DNA from: Bog-793 sp963761425
Lineage (GTDB): Bacteria; Actinomycetota; Acidimicrobiia; Acidimicrobiales; Bog-793
DNA length: 64,000 nucleotides
Assembly (NCBI GenBank): GCA_963761425.1
Contig: CAVXGQ010000005.1
Span: 186,001 to 250,000, forward strand
Direction: 5' to 3'
Below the pieces are notes generated by a model that worked only from the letters and a program-made list of their open reading frames with translations, did no database searches and was not told the DNA's origin. This document shows, piece after piece, positions 34,437-43,211 of this stretch. The position numbers and the translations under genes were made by a program. Within the stretch, counting starts at the first letter, position 1; the number at the start of each line of letters is the position of its first letter.

Positions 34437-35260
34437 CGCGATAAGGCCCCGCCGCGCTCGGCGAGCCTCGATTGGATCGTCGAGTCCTCGCCGACATCGA
34501 GGGACCTCCAGCGGTGAGCCGGGATGGCGCGCAGGACCCGGTCGGGGAGTAGCCCGACGAGTTCCGCCCGCTCGATCTCGGCGAACCCGGCGACCCGGTC
34601 GTAGACCTCGGCCGGTCCGACGCTCCAGGGGGCGACCAGGTTGCAGGAGACCTGGACCCCGGAGCCGACCGCGAACCCGGCGGTGCGGACCTCGGGTGAC
34701 CGCAGGGCCGAGGCGATGCGCCGGGCCAGGGCGAGGTCGTCCCGGACGAGCCAGAGGTTGTATGCCACCATTGCGAGGCGCGCCCCCACGCAACAGGCTC
34801 CCGCCGAGGGGTGGGGGCGGTCCGGCCCGAAGTCCGGTGCCAGCTCCCGGAAGGCGTGCCGGCGGATCTCCGGCAGGGATCGCTCGGGCCCATAGATGAA
34901 GCAGGGCACGCCGAGCTCGCCGGACGCCCAGCCACAGAACCGGTCCCGGGCCGCGATCGCCTCGGCCAGGTCGCCGTCGGGCCGCATCGCCTGCTCGCCG
35001 AGCGGCGCGAACGGCACCACGTCGACCACCCCGAGGCGGGGATGAACCCCTTGGTGGGTGGTGAGGTCGAGCTGGGTGACGGCCGCCCGGCCCAGATGCC
35101 GCACCGCCTGGTCGACCGCCGGGCCGGCGAGGGTGAAGACCGACCGGTGGTGCGAGGCGTCGGCGTGAAGGTCGAGGACGGCCGGGCCGGCGAGGTGGCG
35201 GAAGCCTTCGAGCCGCGCGGTGTCGCGGCCCTCGCTGAGATTGACCACGCACTCGAGCAT
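34433..35260 (-). CDS. Formiminotransferase-like protein (FTCD N-terminal domain)
   Basis: Resembles the formiminotransferase half of FTCD/glutamate formiminotransferase, which moves a formimino group to THF. Shared pieces are ECVVNLSEGRD at the start, LDLHADASHHRSVFTLAG, THQGVHPRLGVVDVVPFAPL (with the His pair), PCFIYGPE and LVRDDLALARRIASALR. The ATG at 35260 precedes this at once; longer in-frame starts are unlikely. 275 aa, i.e. without the C-terminal subdomain of full enzymes. No histidine-degradation genes are near, so a C1/folate role is open. Confidence 0.82.
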   Translation of the reverse strand: MLECVVNLSEGRDTARLEGFRHLAGPAVLDLHADASHHRSVFTLAGPAVDQAVRHLGRAAVTQLDLTTHQGVHPRLGVVDVVPFAPLGEQAMRPDGDLAEAIAARDRFCGWASGELGVPCFIYGPERSLPEIRRHAFRELAPDFGPDRPHPSAGACCVGARLAMVAYNLWLVRDDLALARRIASALRSPEVRTAGFAVGSGVQVSCNLVAPWSVGPAEVYDRVAGFAEIERAELVGLLPDRVLRAIPAHRWRSLDVGEDSTIQSRLAERGGALSR

Positions 35261-35297
35261 GGCGGTGAGGCCCGCCGTGGCCGGACGGAAGCGCCGG

Positions 35298-35612
35298 CTA
35301 CTGGGGTTGGTAGACGGGGATACGGCGCCGCTGGCGGGCCAGGCGACGCCGCTCACGCTCGGAAGTGCCGCCCCAGACGCCGTGGTCGATGTGATTGGCC
35401 ATCGCGTACTCGAGGCAAGGCGACTTCACCGGGCAGTCCTGGCAGATGCGGCGGGCGATGTCGACCCCGACACCGTCGCTCGGGAAAAAGGTCTCGGGCG
35501 GGAGCAGCCGGCACTTGCCCCTGGCCATCCACTCCGCTTCCACGCCCCACCGTCCCTTTACCAGGCCGAGGATGCCAGGGACCTCCCCCGGGTCCTCGGT
35601 CCAGCCCAGCAC
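35298..35612 (-). CDS. WhiB-family Fe-S regulator (second copy)
   Basis: Cys at 34, 57, 60 and 66 give C-x22-C-x2-C-x5-C (GKCRLLPPETFFPSDG, CQDCPVKSPC), followed by HGVWGGTSERERRRLARQRR. The start GTG 35612 gives 104 aa; a later ATG at 35528 (MARGK) would give a more typical short N-terminus. Divergent from a small unknown gene, with a ~180-base promoter region between. The product differs from the first copy at many positions, so they are paralogues rather than a recent duplicate. Confidence 0.92.
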   Translation of the reverse strand: MLGWTEDPGEVPGILGLVKGRWGVEAEWMARGKCRLLPPETFFPSDGVGVDIARRICQDCPVKSPCLEYAMANHIDHGVWGGTSERERRRLARQRRRIPVYQPQ

Positions 35613-35791
35613 GGGCTTGAAACGACCCTACACCCGGTCGGGTTGAAAACCGGCCGGTTATGGGGAATTCATAGGGTGTTCACAGGCTCGCGCCGCCGGG
35701 CGCGCCGGCCCGATCCCGCCGCCCCGTCGCCTTTCCGGGGCCGCCACCAGGTCGTCGGTAGACTCGGGTCGATCCCGGTCGGAGGAGAGCC

Positions 35792-36085
35792 ATGACCACG
35801 CCGTTGAGCGGGCAGAACGAGACGCCGGAACCCCCCCGTGGGCACGTCCGCATCGTCTATCTCGGCCCGGTGGCACCCCACTGGGAGATCGAGTCCGAAT
35901 TCGGCGAACGGTCGGTGATCGAGGCCTTCCGCGAGCGGGCCCTCGCCCGTCTGGTCCTGCTTCCCCCCCACGACCCGCAGTTCCGGCGCAATCGGGAGCG
36001 GGTGGTGCGGGACGCGGAACGCGAAAACCTGTTATTGGAATGGGATCTCGGCATCCCGGAGGAGCCGGCGCCGACCGAGGCGTAG
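35792..36085 (+). CDS. Small conserved-looking hypothetical protein
   Basis: Not recognised. 97 aa, with a strong GGAGGAGAG before ATG 35792, supporting real translation. The N-terminus is polar, then HVRIVYLGPVAPHWEIES then FGERSVIEAFRERALARL form a compact alpha/beta domain. The C-terminus (RENLLLEWDLGIPEEP) is acidic. No membrane segment. It sits between a whiB gene and a DUF2342 protein that faces it with 20 bases between stops. Confidence 0.7.
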   Translation: MTTPLSGQNETPEPPRGHVRIVYLGPVAPHWEIESEFGERSVIEAFRERALARLVLLPPHDPQFRRNRERVVRDAERENLLLEWDLGIPEEPAPTEA

Positions 36086-36105
36086 AAGGGCTTTGGGGTG
36101 GGCCC

Positions 36106-37308
36106 TCAGTCCGGTCTGGGCAGGTTCACCCGGGCGATCCAAAGACCGGGGGCGTCGACCTCCGCCGGGGTCGGAAGGTTGTCCTCGGTCGACCACAGCT
36201 TGGCGAGCTCGGTGTCTCCGCCCCGCTCGAGGACCCCCCGTACGAAGGCCTCCCCGCGGTCGAGCGCCTCCTGGTCGAGACGGAGCCCGAACAGCGTCTC
36301 GGCCGCCTGCTCCTCGTCGGAGCGCTCGATCCGACGCCGTCGCAGCGCCTCTCGGACCGGTCGCCGGGCCCCGATCGTCCGGGCGGTGACCGAGTCGGCC
36401 ACCCACTCGACGTAGCCCGCCACCGCCGAGGTCAGGGCGGCGAGTTCGGCCCGGACCCGGCGGAGTTCCGGGGTGTCCGGGGGCTCGGCCAGCGCCCGGG
36501 GGTCGCCGAGGAGGCGTCCGAGTTCCCCCAGGTCGCCGCCCTCACCGGCCGATGCCTCCCGCAGGTGAGTCTCCAAGGCAGTGAGGTCGGGGCGGAAGCT
36601 GGTGGCGTGGGCGACGAGCAGCGACTGCAGCCGGGCGCGCACCTGGGGTCGGGAGAGCACCGCGTGGGACGCCAGGTCGTGCGCCGAGAGCCACATCGTG
36701 ACGTCGTCGAGGTCGAGGCTCCAGTCCGAGGCGAACCGGGCCGCGTTCCACGGGACGACGACGATCTCGTCGCCGGCGGTGCGCGGCAGGGGCAGCTCGT
36801 ACTGCCCGAGGGTGCGCCGAGCCAGGTGACCGATGATGGAGCCGACCTGGAGCGCGATCATCGCCGGTGCCATCGCCGAGGCCCACTTCTCCATGAAAGA
36901 GACCAGTTCCCCCTCCTCGTCGCCGGACTCCTCGCCGACCGGCTCTGCGATGACCGGGGGACGGATCGCCGCCGCGAACTCCTCGATGAGCGGTCGCCAG
37001 GACTCGAGACTTCGCCTCGCCCATTCGGCGTGGCCGACGGCGACGACGGTGACCGGACCTCCACTCGGCGTAGTCGGCATGCCGGTGACGTCGGCGACCT
37101 GGAGCTCGGCGATACGGGTGATCTCCTCGAGGCGCATCCTCTGGAGGGGATCGACGTTCGGCTCCGGAAGTCCCTCCGAGGCGACATTCACGGCGAGCTG
37201 CACCGCGAGATCCCACTGCAGGGGCGCGTCGGTGCGCATGAGGCGGAGAAGGTCGCCGAGCAACCCGGGAAGGAATCCGCCCATGTCCGGGGACGATCCT
37301 GAATCCAC
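36106..37308 (-). CDS. DUF2342 zincin-like hydrolase family protein
   Basis: Belongs to the actinobacterial DUF2342 (F420-linked/zincin-like) family: MGGFLPGLLGDLLRLMRTDA, then GSIIGHLARRTLGQYELPLP, then a long C-terminal helical region ending AGLWIARVNLPRP-like. In typical members the metal site is HExxH inside WxxxHExTH; here it reads WLSAHDLASHAVL, so Glu is replaced and the spacing changed. Catalysis is therefore doubtful. 400 aa. GTG 37308 is used; ATG 37284 is an alternative. Family assignment is from memory and moderate. Confidence 0.7.
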   Translation of the reverse strand: MDSGSSPDMGGFLPGLLGDLLRLMRTDAPLQWDLAVQLAVNVASEGLPEPNVDPLQRMRLEEITRIAELQVADVTGMPTTPSGGPVTVVAVGHAEWARRSLESWRPLIEEFAAAIRPPVIAEPVGEESGDEEGELVSFMEKWASAMAPAMIALQVGSIIGHLARRTLGQYELPLPRTAGDEIVVVPWNAARFASDWSLDLDDVTMWLSAHDLASHAVLSRPQVRARLQSLLVAHATSFRPDLTALETHLREASAGEGGDLGELGRLLGDPRALAEPPDTPELRRVRAELAALTSAVAGYVEWVADSVTARTIGARRPVREALRRRRIERSDEEQAAETLFGLRLDQEALDRGEAFVRGVLERGGDTELAKLWSTEDNLPTPAEVDAPGLWIARVNLPRPD

Positions 37309-37532
37309 GCGATGAATCTAGGCCCCGGGTGGCGCCAGCCGTTCGGCGCTCCCCGCAAGTAGACGGCCGGGGCGTCCGAGTCAGGGATGCCGGAGCGGTG
37401 CTTGCGAGGGCGATCCCGGTGGCGCCCGGTGACGCCGGGCCATAGGTGCTGTGGGTTCGAGGCGAGCGGGAAGCGAACTCGAACCCCGTCGGCGTTAGGC
37501 GAGGCGGGCTTGGGCCAAAGACGTCGGCGGGG

Positions 37533-38717
37533 TCAGTGGTTGGGCGTCGCGAGAAGGATCGCGGAGTGGGTCGATCTCGCCATTCCGTGGACGACGCCGA
37601 CGCTCACCCGGGTCCCGGGCCGCAGCACGTAGAGCTGCGCCTGGAGCTCGGCGAGCGAGGACACCGGGCTACCGTCCAGCGCGACGATCACGTCCCCCGC
37701 TCTGATGCCCGCCCGGGCCGCGGCGCCCCTCGCCGTGACGGACTTCACGAGCACGCCGGCCGGCTTGCCGGTGTGAGTGGCGGCGGAGAGGCCGAGCCAG
37801 CCGTGGTTCACCTTGCCGGTGGTCATGAGTTCGTTGGCCACGCAGGCCACCAGCCACGAGGGCGCGACGACCACCCCCGCCTTGGTCGAGCCGGTGACCA
37901 CGCCCTCGACCAGGCCCGTCGGACCGAGGAGGGGGCTGCCGGGGGGGTCCGAAGACGGGGCGAGGTCGGTGGTGATGGCACCGACCAGCCGGTACCCGTC
38001 GACTCGGGGCGCCGAATCGAGGGTGCGCACCGTGCCGAGCGAGAACGCGGTTCCCCCTGGCTTGGTCAGCGCCAGGGCGAACGATCCCTTCGACATCGGG
38101 TCCACGGAGAGCGTGGCGGTGGCAAGGCCGGTCGCCCCGTTGATCCGGACGATGGCGAGCCCGCTATTGGGGTCGCTGGCGACCAGGTAGCCGACGTAGA
38201 GGTCGCCGTCGGCCAGCGTGACGAGCAGGCTGGCGGCTCCGGTGATACCCCCGGCCGGAACGAGGATCATCCCGTCGGAGCGCACCACCAGCCCGAGCAC
38301 CCGGGCGCGGGTCGTGCCCCGGGTGGTGTCGACGAAGACCATCGCCTCGCTGACCCGGACGATGTTCGCCTCCAGGGTGGGGCTGAGCTCGTAAGCGCCC
38401 GACGTGGCCGACAGGGCTCCGGTGGTGACTCCGGGCTGGGCGCGTCCGGCACCTTCCATGGAGTCCGCCAGATGGGTGCCGAGGGCCACGACACCGGTCG
38501 CCAGCAGTGCTCCGACCACCCCGGCGGTGAGTGCACTTCGCCGGGAGGGATGGCTGAGCAACCACCGACGCCGCACCGCGACCTGATCAAGCGGGAGGGT
38601 GGGGTGCGTCGCTCCGACCTCCGAGGGGTGGCGCCAAAGACGGTCGTCGGGGGGCAGGAGCGGGGAGTGGGGGTCGTCGTCGGGGGGCCCGCCGACATCG
38701 CCCGGAGGGACGGTCAC
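37533..38717 (-). CDS. HtrA/DegP-like membrane protein with PDZ domain, probably inactive protease
   Basis: The N-terminal cytoplasmic motif RLWRHPSEVG is common in actinobacterial HtrA-like proteins. A membrane helix at ~60-80 (SALTAGVVGALLATGVVALG) precedes a trypsin-fold domain and a PDZ domain (HGWLGLSAATHTGKPAGVLV, then GAAARAGIRAGDVIVALDG). Protease landmarks are altered. The TNxHV His region reads DGMILVPAGGI, the DLAV Asp region reads NSGLAIVRI, and GNSGGP reads SPLLGPTG. All three catalytic residues seem lost, so it may act as a binding or regulatory protein. It is divergent from the MreB-like gene. Confidence 0.82.
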   Translation of the reverse strand: MTVPPGDVGGPPDDDPHSPLLPPDDRLWRHPSEVGATHPTLPLDQVAVRRRWLLSHPSRRSALTAGVVGALLATGVVALGTHLADSMEGAGRAQPGVTTGALSATSGAYELSPTLEANIVRVSEAMVFVDTTRGTTRARVLGLVVRSDGMILVPAGGITGAASLLVTLADGDLYVGYLVASDPNSGLAIVRINGATGLATATLSVDPMSKGSFALALTKPGGTAFSLGTVRTLDSAPRVDGYRLVGAITTDLAPSSDPPGSPLLGPTGLVEGVVTGSTKAGVVVAPSWLVACVANELMTTGKVNHGWLGLSAATHTGKPAGVLVKSVTARGAAARAGIRAGDVIVALDGSPVSSLAELQAQLYVLRPGTRVSVGVVHGMARSTHSAILLATPNH

Positions 38718-38809
38718 GCACCCGCAGGCTAATTCTCCGGGGATCGGAAGGGATGTCAGCGGCTGTACCCGACGGTTGCCGGCACTCAGGTGTCGTCACC
38801 CCTCCTACG

Positions 38810-39847
38810 ATGTCACCCGGTGAGGATCGGATTGTCAGGTTGAGCGCGGAACTCGCGCTCGATTTCGGAACGGGCTCCACGCGCATCGCCGACCCCAGCG
38901 GAGCTCTTCTCGTCAACGAGCCGACGGTCGCGGCCGTCGACAAGGACAGCGGTCGCGTGGTCGCCTTCGGCGCCGAGGTGCTCGGCCTCGGCGCCCGGGC
39001 GGCCGGCCGGGTCGCCGTCCGCCATCCGGTGCGCCACGGCCAGCTCGTCGATCTCGAGCTCGTGGAGAAGGTTCTCGCCGAGGCGCTGCGAAGGGCGGGA
39101 GCCTCCCGCCTGACGCATCCCCGGGTGCTGGTGTGCACCCATATCGGTGCGACCCGGGTGCAGAACCGGGCCCTCGACCGGGCCGTGCGTAAGGCGGGGG
39201 CGAAGGACGTGCTTTTCATAACGCATCCGACCGCCTGCGCGATTGGCGCCGGGATCGCGATCGACGAACCGGCCGGGTCGATGGTGGTCGACGTCGGCGC
39301 CGGCACCACCGACGTCGCGGTGTTCGCCCTCGGCGGGGTGGTGGTTTCGGCGTCGTGTGCCCGCGGGGGCGACGACCTGGACGACGCGGTGCGCAGCTAC
39401 CTGGTGCGCCAGCGCGACATCCTCGTGGATCGGGAGGCGACCCAAGCGGCGCGCCTCGCCGTGGGGACGGTCGCGCCGCGGGCGGTTGAGGCCCGGATCG
39501 AGGTGGTGGGTCGTGAGGCGCGGACCGGACGGCCAACCGCCGTGACGCTCAGCCGTGCCGAGTTGAGGCCGCTTCTCGAGCCAGTAGTCACCGAGATGCT
39601 CAATGCGGCGGTGAACGGCATCATCCAGGCGCCCCCCGAGTTGGTCAACGACCTCATCGGCTCGGGGCTGCTGCTCGCCGGCGGCGGCGGGCTGCTCGAC
39701 GGGTTCGACCAACGTCTCGCCAAGGTGACCGGGGTGCCGGTTCACGTCGCCGCCGAGGCCGGGTGCTGCGCGGTGCTCGGAGCGGCCCGCTGCCTCGAGC
39801 TGCCCGAGGGGCTGTCGTATGCGGTGAACGTGTCCCGGATTCGCTAG
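38810..39847 (+). CDS. MreB-like actin-fold protein
   Basis: Cytoskeletal ATPase of the MreB family. Phosphate 1 LALDFGTGSTRIAD, connect 1 ITHPTACAIGAGIAIDEPAG, phosphate 2 VVDVGAGTTDVAVFALGG and the adenosine loop GLLLAGGGGLLDGFDQRLA are all present. It is about 345 aa from ATG 38810; TTG 38840 is an alternative. Unlike standard mreB it is not followed by mreC/mreD, and phosphate 1 is divergent from the usual DLGTANT. It could be a second MreB-like protein with a special role. It is divergent from the protease-like gene 93 bases away. Confidence 0.85.
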   Translation: MSPGEDRIVRLSAELALDFGTGSTRIADPSGALLVNEPTVAAVDKDSGRVVAFGAEVLGLGARAAGRVAVRHPVRHGQLVDLELVEKVLAEALRRAGASRLTHPRVLVCTHIGATRVQNRALDRAVRKAGAKDVLFITHPTACAIGAGIAIDEPAGSMVVDVGAGTTDVAVFALGGVVVSASCARGGDDLDDAVRSYLVRQRDILVDREATQAARLAVGTVAPRAVEARIEVVGREARTGRPTAVTLSRAELRPLLEPVVTEMLNAAVNGIIQAPPELVNDLIGSGLLLAGGGGLLDGFDQRLAKVTGVPVHVAAEAGCCAVLGAARCLELPEGLSYAVNVSRIR

Positions 39848-39962
39848 CCCGGGTGAATCCTGTCCGCCGGGCGGACCCAACCGTCCGCGTCGGATAGCCC
39901 CTCGATCTACGGGGTCCCCACTTCTTACCGGTTTCCGCCACCGACCGACGAGAGACGAGACC

Positions 39963-40058
39963 ATGGCCGAACGAACCCTGGACGAGGGATCTCGACAAAG
40001 CCCGGTGCGGCCGTCTTCCGTCGGCGCGCCCGGCCTCGAGGTCGCCGCGCCCGGGTGA
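39963..40058 (+). CDS. Possible small protein, 31 residues
   Basis: ATG 39963 to TGA 40058 encodes a 31-residue polar, uncharged-to-acidic peptide rich in Pro, Ser and Val. A weak GAGA box precedes the ATG. There is no homologue in mind. The gap 39848-40133 also has no other feature. It could be chance; listed because it is the only ORF with a plausible site here. Confidence 0.25.
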   Translation: MAERTLDEGSRQSPVRPSSVGAPGLEVAAPG

Positions 40059-40133
40059 GCCTCGGGGATCTCGCGGTGAAAGGGCCGTGCCGGCGGGCTT
40101 TCTTCGCGCCGACACCGTGGCAGGCTACGAGGC

Positions 40134-41354
40134 GTGGTACGCGACGACACCGGGGGGATGGCGAGCGAACCGGGCTGGTTTCCCCCCCGCCTCCCGAACT
40201 ATGGCCTTCCCGGAAACGACGACCAGGCCCCGAACCGGGGGTGGCGGATGGCCTGGAAGGTCGCCGCCTGTGCGGTCGCGGTGCTCGTAGTAGCCGGTTT
40301 CGTGGCCGCCAGGTGGGTGGTGCCGTACTACGCCGTCACACCGGGTACGGCGCTCAACGTCGCCGGGCTGATCTCGGTGCCTCGCGGGACCTCGCATTCG
40401 CACCAGGGGAGCATCGTCCTCACCGACGTCGAGCTGGTCCACCTAACCGCGCTCGGCTACCTGTACTACCGCTTCGAGAAGGGCGCCCAGATCGTCTCGG
40501 CGACCGAGCTCACCGGAGGGTCGAGTTCTGCCGCCTACAACGAGGAAGGCGTCATCGAGATGGCGACGGCACGGCAGGCCGCGGTGCTCGTCGCCCTGCG
40601 CCAACTCGGCTACCACCCCCGCGCCGTGCCGGCCGGCGTGGTGGTCTTCGCCATCCAGCCCGGGGCGTCACCCGCCTCGACCCTGGCGGTCGGCGACGTC
40701 GTCACCGCGGTCGGCTCGACGCGGACCGCCGCCCTGGGGCCGCTCGCCTCGGCGGTGGGAAAGGCACGGCCGGGCAGCTCGATCCGCCTGAGCTTTCACC
40801 GGTGGGGGTCGGCGGCCCCGCGCACCAAGACGGTGGTCGTCGGCGAGCTCAAGCGCTCGGGAACCGGTTCCGCCACGACCTACACCTGTGTCCCGGCCGG
40901 CTCGCCAGGAGGAGGCCGGGTGGTCCGGCGGGAAGGGGGCGTGGCGAGCTGCCTTCCTTTCTACCCGGAGCAGCTCTACCGGAACGAAGGCGCACCGTTC
41001 CGGATCTCGATCAACCCCGAGGGGATCGTCGGTCCGTCGGCGGGACTTTCGTTCACCCTGGGGGTGATCGACAAGCTCGATCGCGGTGACCTGACGGCGG
41101 GCCGCCGGGTCGCGGCGACGGGGACGATATCGAATGACGGCTCGGTAGGCGCCATCGGGGGCATCGCGCAAAAGACGACGGCCGTCCGGGAGGCGGGGGC
41201 CTCCGTGTTCCTGGTCCCACCGTCGAACGCCTCGGTGGCCCGGGCCAACGCCGGTCCGCATCTCCGGGTCATCGCGGTCGCCTCGATCGGCCAGGCGGTC
41301 ACGGCGCTGGAGGGCCTGGGAGGCAAGCTGGTGCCTGCGACGACCGCCGGATGA
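40134..41354 (+). CDS. YlbL-type membrane protease: PDZ plus Lon-like (S16) domain
   Basis: A membrane anchor at about residues 40-65 (VAACAVAVLVVAGFVAARWV) is followed by VVPYYAVTPGTALNVAGLI, the signature of the YlbL/PDZ-Lon group. A PDZ-like domain follows (GVVVFAIQPGASPASTLAVG), then the Lon catalytic domain with GPSAGLSFTLGVID (Ser ~302) and GIAQKTTAVREAGAS (Lys ~347), a Ser-Lys dyad with the usual ~45-residue gap. Length 406 aa. The GTG start at 40134 is tentative; ATG 40158 is possible. It runs in one direction with the DivIVA and UPF0182 genes. Confidence 0.9.
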   Translation: MVRDDTGGMASEPGWFPPRLPNYGLPGNDDQAPNRGWRMAWKVAACAVAVLVVAGFVAARWVVPYYAVTPGTALNVAGLISVPRGTSHSHQGSIVLTDVELVHLTALGYLYYRFEKGAQIVSATELTGGSSSAAYNEEGVIEMATARQAAVLVALRQLGYHPRAVPAGVVVFAIQPGASPASTLAVGDVVTAVGSTRTAALGPLASAVGKARPGSSIRLSFHRWGSAAPRTKTVVVGELKRSGTGSATTYTCVPAGSPGGGRVVRREGGVASCLPFYPEQLYRNEGAPFRISINPEGIVGPSAGLSFTLGVIDKLDRGDLTAGRRVAATGTISNDGSVGAIGGIAQKTTAVREAGASVFLVPPSNASVARANAGPHLRVIAVASIGQAVTALEGLGGKLVPATTAG

Positions 41355-41372
41355 CGTCATAGGCTGCACCGA

Positions 41373-43205
41373 GTGCCTGATTCCCGACCGATCCCGATCT
41401 CCTCGCACCCGAACCTCGACCCGGATGCCATCGCGGGTCGGGAATTCCCGGTCAGCTGGCGTGGCTACGACCCGGAGGCCGTTCACCGATTCTTGGTCGA
41501 CGTGGCCCAGCTGGTCCGCCTGTCGAGATCCAAGCAGCGGGAGCTCACCGACCGGCTCGTCGAGGCGGAGCGACGGGCCGCCGAGCCCGAGCTCGACGAG
41601 GAGACCATCTCCTCCGCCCTGGGATCGGAGACCGCGAGGGTGATTCACGTGGCGCACGCCGCGGCGAACGAAGTGGTCTCGAAGGCGGAAGCCCGTGCCG
41701 CCCACCTCGTCTCCGAGGCGGAGGCGGCGGGTCGTGAGATCCATCGCCGGGCCGAGGCCGAGGCGGTGGCGATCGTCAACGAGGCACGGGGCGCGGCGTC
41801 GGCCACGATCGAGGCCGCGAAAGAGGACTGCCGGGCGATGATCGACGAGTCACGCGAGGTGCGTCGACGTATCCTGTCGGACCTCGCCGAGCGTCGGAGG
41901 GTTTACTACTCCCAGATCGAACAGCTCCGGGCCGGCAAGGACGCCCTCTCCGAGGTGGTCGCCCACGTGGCGGGCACCATCGCGGCGGTGCAGGCCCGCC
42001 TCGACGGCTCCGAGGAGGACGCCCGTGCCGCCGCCGAGGTCGCCCGGCGTGCCACCGAGCTCGGACCGGAGTCGGAGAGCGTCGGCGGGGTGGGGTCCGT
42101 CCCGGCCGAGTTCTCGTTGGCGACCAACCCTCTCGAAGAGCTGGACGTCGGCGGGGGAGCGACGGAGCTGGCCGAGGCGACGGCCGAGGCCTCCGAAGAA
42201 CCCTTGGAGCGAGCGGACACCGTGGAGGCTCCCATCGAAGAGTCCTTCACCGCTCGGGAGGAGGTGGTCGCCGACACCTCGGGGGCCACCATCGTCGACG
42301 AACTGTTCGCCCGCATCCGCGAGTCGTCCACCGCCCCGGCGCCAACGGCGGATGCCTCGGGGCTTTTGCCGGACGAGGCGGCCCGGGCGGGTGCCGCGCC
42401 ACCGGAACCCCTCGACGTCGGCTCGGTCGCCGACCAGGTGACGACGAGCCGCGGGGACGAAGACGAGCCGGTCCCCGCGGGTCTACGGGTGGGCGATGTC
42501 GCCGTGGAGCGGAGCGAGCTGCTCCGACGGCGCGACGAACTCATCGAGGGGGCCCTCGGGGAGCTCGTCCACGTGCTCAAGCGGGCGCTGCGGGTCGAGC
42601 AGAACGAGCTGTTGCACCGCCTGCGGGCCGCGCCTGGAGGCACCGATCCGTCCACGTTGTCGTCGACGGCGGAGGAGGCGGAGCGTTACTCGGCGGCGGC
42701 GATCCCGGCGCTGTCGGCGATCTGGAGGCAGGGGGCGGCGTTCGGGCGGGAAAGGCTGAGTTCGGTCGGCCGGGTGGTGGAGGTGGACGGCTCCGACGAA
42801 GCCGCTTGCCGCGGCGCGGCAGGGACCGTCGCGGCGAGCCTTGGAACCGAGATCGCATCTTCCATCGCTACCCGACTGGCGCGGAACCTCAGCGACGCCG
42901 ACGCCGAGGGGGAGTCGCTCCAGCGCGCCGTGGGGGCGGCTTACCGGGACTGGAAGGGTGAGCGGATCGAGGATGCCGCCGGCGACTACGCCACCAACGC
43001 CTTCTGTCTCGGGACTCTCGAGGTGGTTCGGTCCGTCGGGACCCGGGTTTCCTGGGTGGTCGACGACGGCGCGAGCCGCTGCGCGGACTGTGATGACAAC
43101 GAGCTGGCGGGCCTGCTGGAGCCTGGCGTGGCCTTCCCGACCGGACAGCCCCACCCGCCTGCCCACGGCGGCTGTCGCTGTCTCCTGGTGCCGGCGGGGA
43201 CCTAG
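41373..43205 (+). CDS. DivIVA N-domain protein with phage-head-like C-terminal domain
   Basis: The N-terminus EFPVSWRGYDPEAVHRFLVDV (24-44) is a DivIVA/GpsB-like lipid-binding start. Residues ~50-230 form a coiled coil (Ala/Glu/Arg-rich heptads). An acidic Ser/Glu/Ala linker with low complexity (230-370) follows. The C-terminal ~200 residues end VDDGASRCADCDDNELAG, then FPTGQPHPPAHGGCRC, closely matching the Cys/His cluster of SPP1 gp7 / Mu gpF head-morphogenesis proteins. A polar-growth scaffold fused to a phage-derived domain is the reading; function is not known. It follows YlbL by 18 bases. Confidence 0.72.
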   Translation: MPDSRPIPISSHPNLDPDAIAGREFPVSWRGYDPEAVHRFLVDVAQLVRLSRSKQRELTDRLVEAERRAAEPELDEETISSALGSETARVIHVAHAAANEVVSKAEARAAHLVSEAEAAGREIHRRAEAEAVAIVNEARGAASATIEAAKEDCRAMIDESREVRRRILSDLAERRRVYYSQIEQLRAGKDALSEVVAHVAGTIAAVQARLDGSEEDARAAAEVARRATELGPESESVGGVGSVPAEFSLATNPLEELDVGGGATELAEATAEASEEPLERADTVEAPIEESFTAREEVVADTSGATIVDELFARIRESSTAPAPTADASGLLPDEAARAGAAPPEPLDVGSVADQVTTSRGDEDEPVPAGLRVGDVAVERSELLRRRDELIEGALGELVHVLKRALRVEQNELLHRLRAAPGGTDPSTLSSTAEEAERYSAAAIPALSAIWRQGAAFGRERLSSVGRVVEVDGSDEAACRGAAGTVAASLGTEIASSIATRLARNLSDADAEGESLQRAVGAAYRDWKGERIEDAAGDYATNAFCLGTLEVVRSVGTRVSWVVDDGASRCADCDDNELAGLLEPGVAFPTGQPHPPAHGGCRCLLVPAGT

Positions 43206-43211
43206 CGGATC

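Noticed and set aside
36040..37302. Long plus-strand open frame opposite the DUF2342 gene
   Set aside because: High-GC shadow; Arg/Gly/Pro-rich product with no motif, while the minus strand has a coherent protein.
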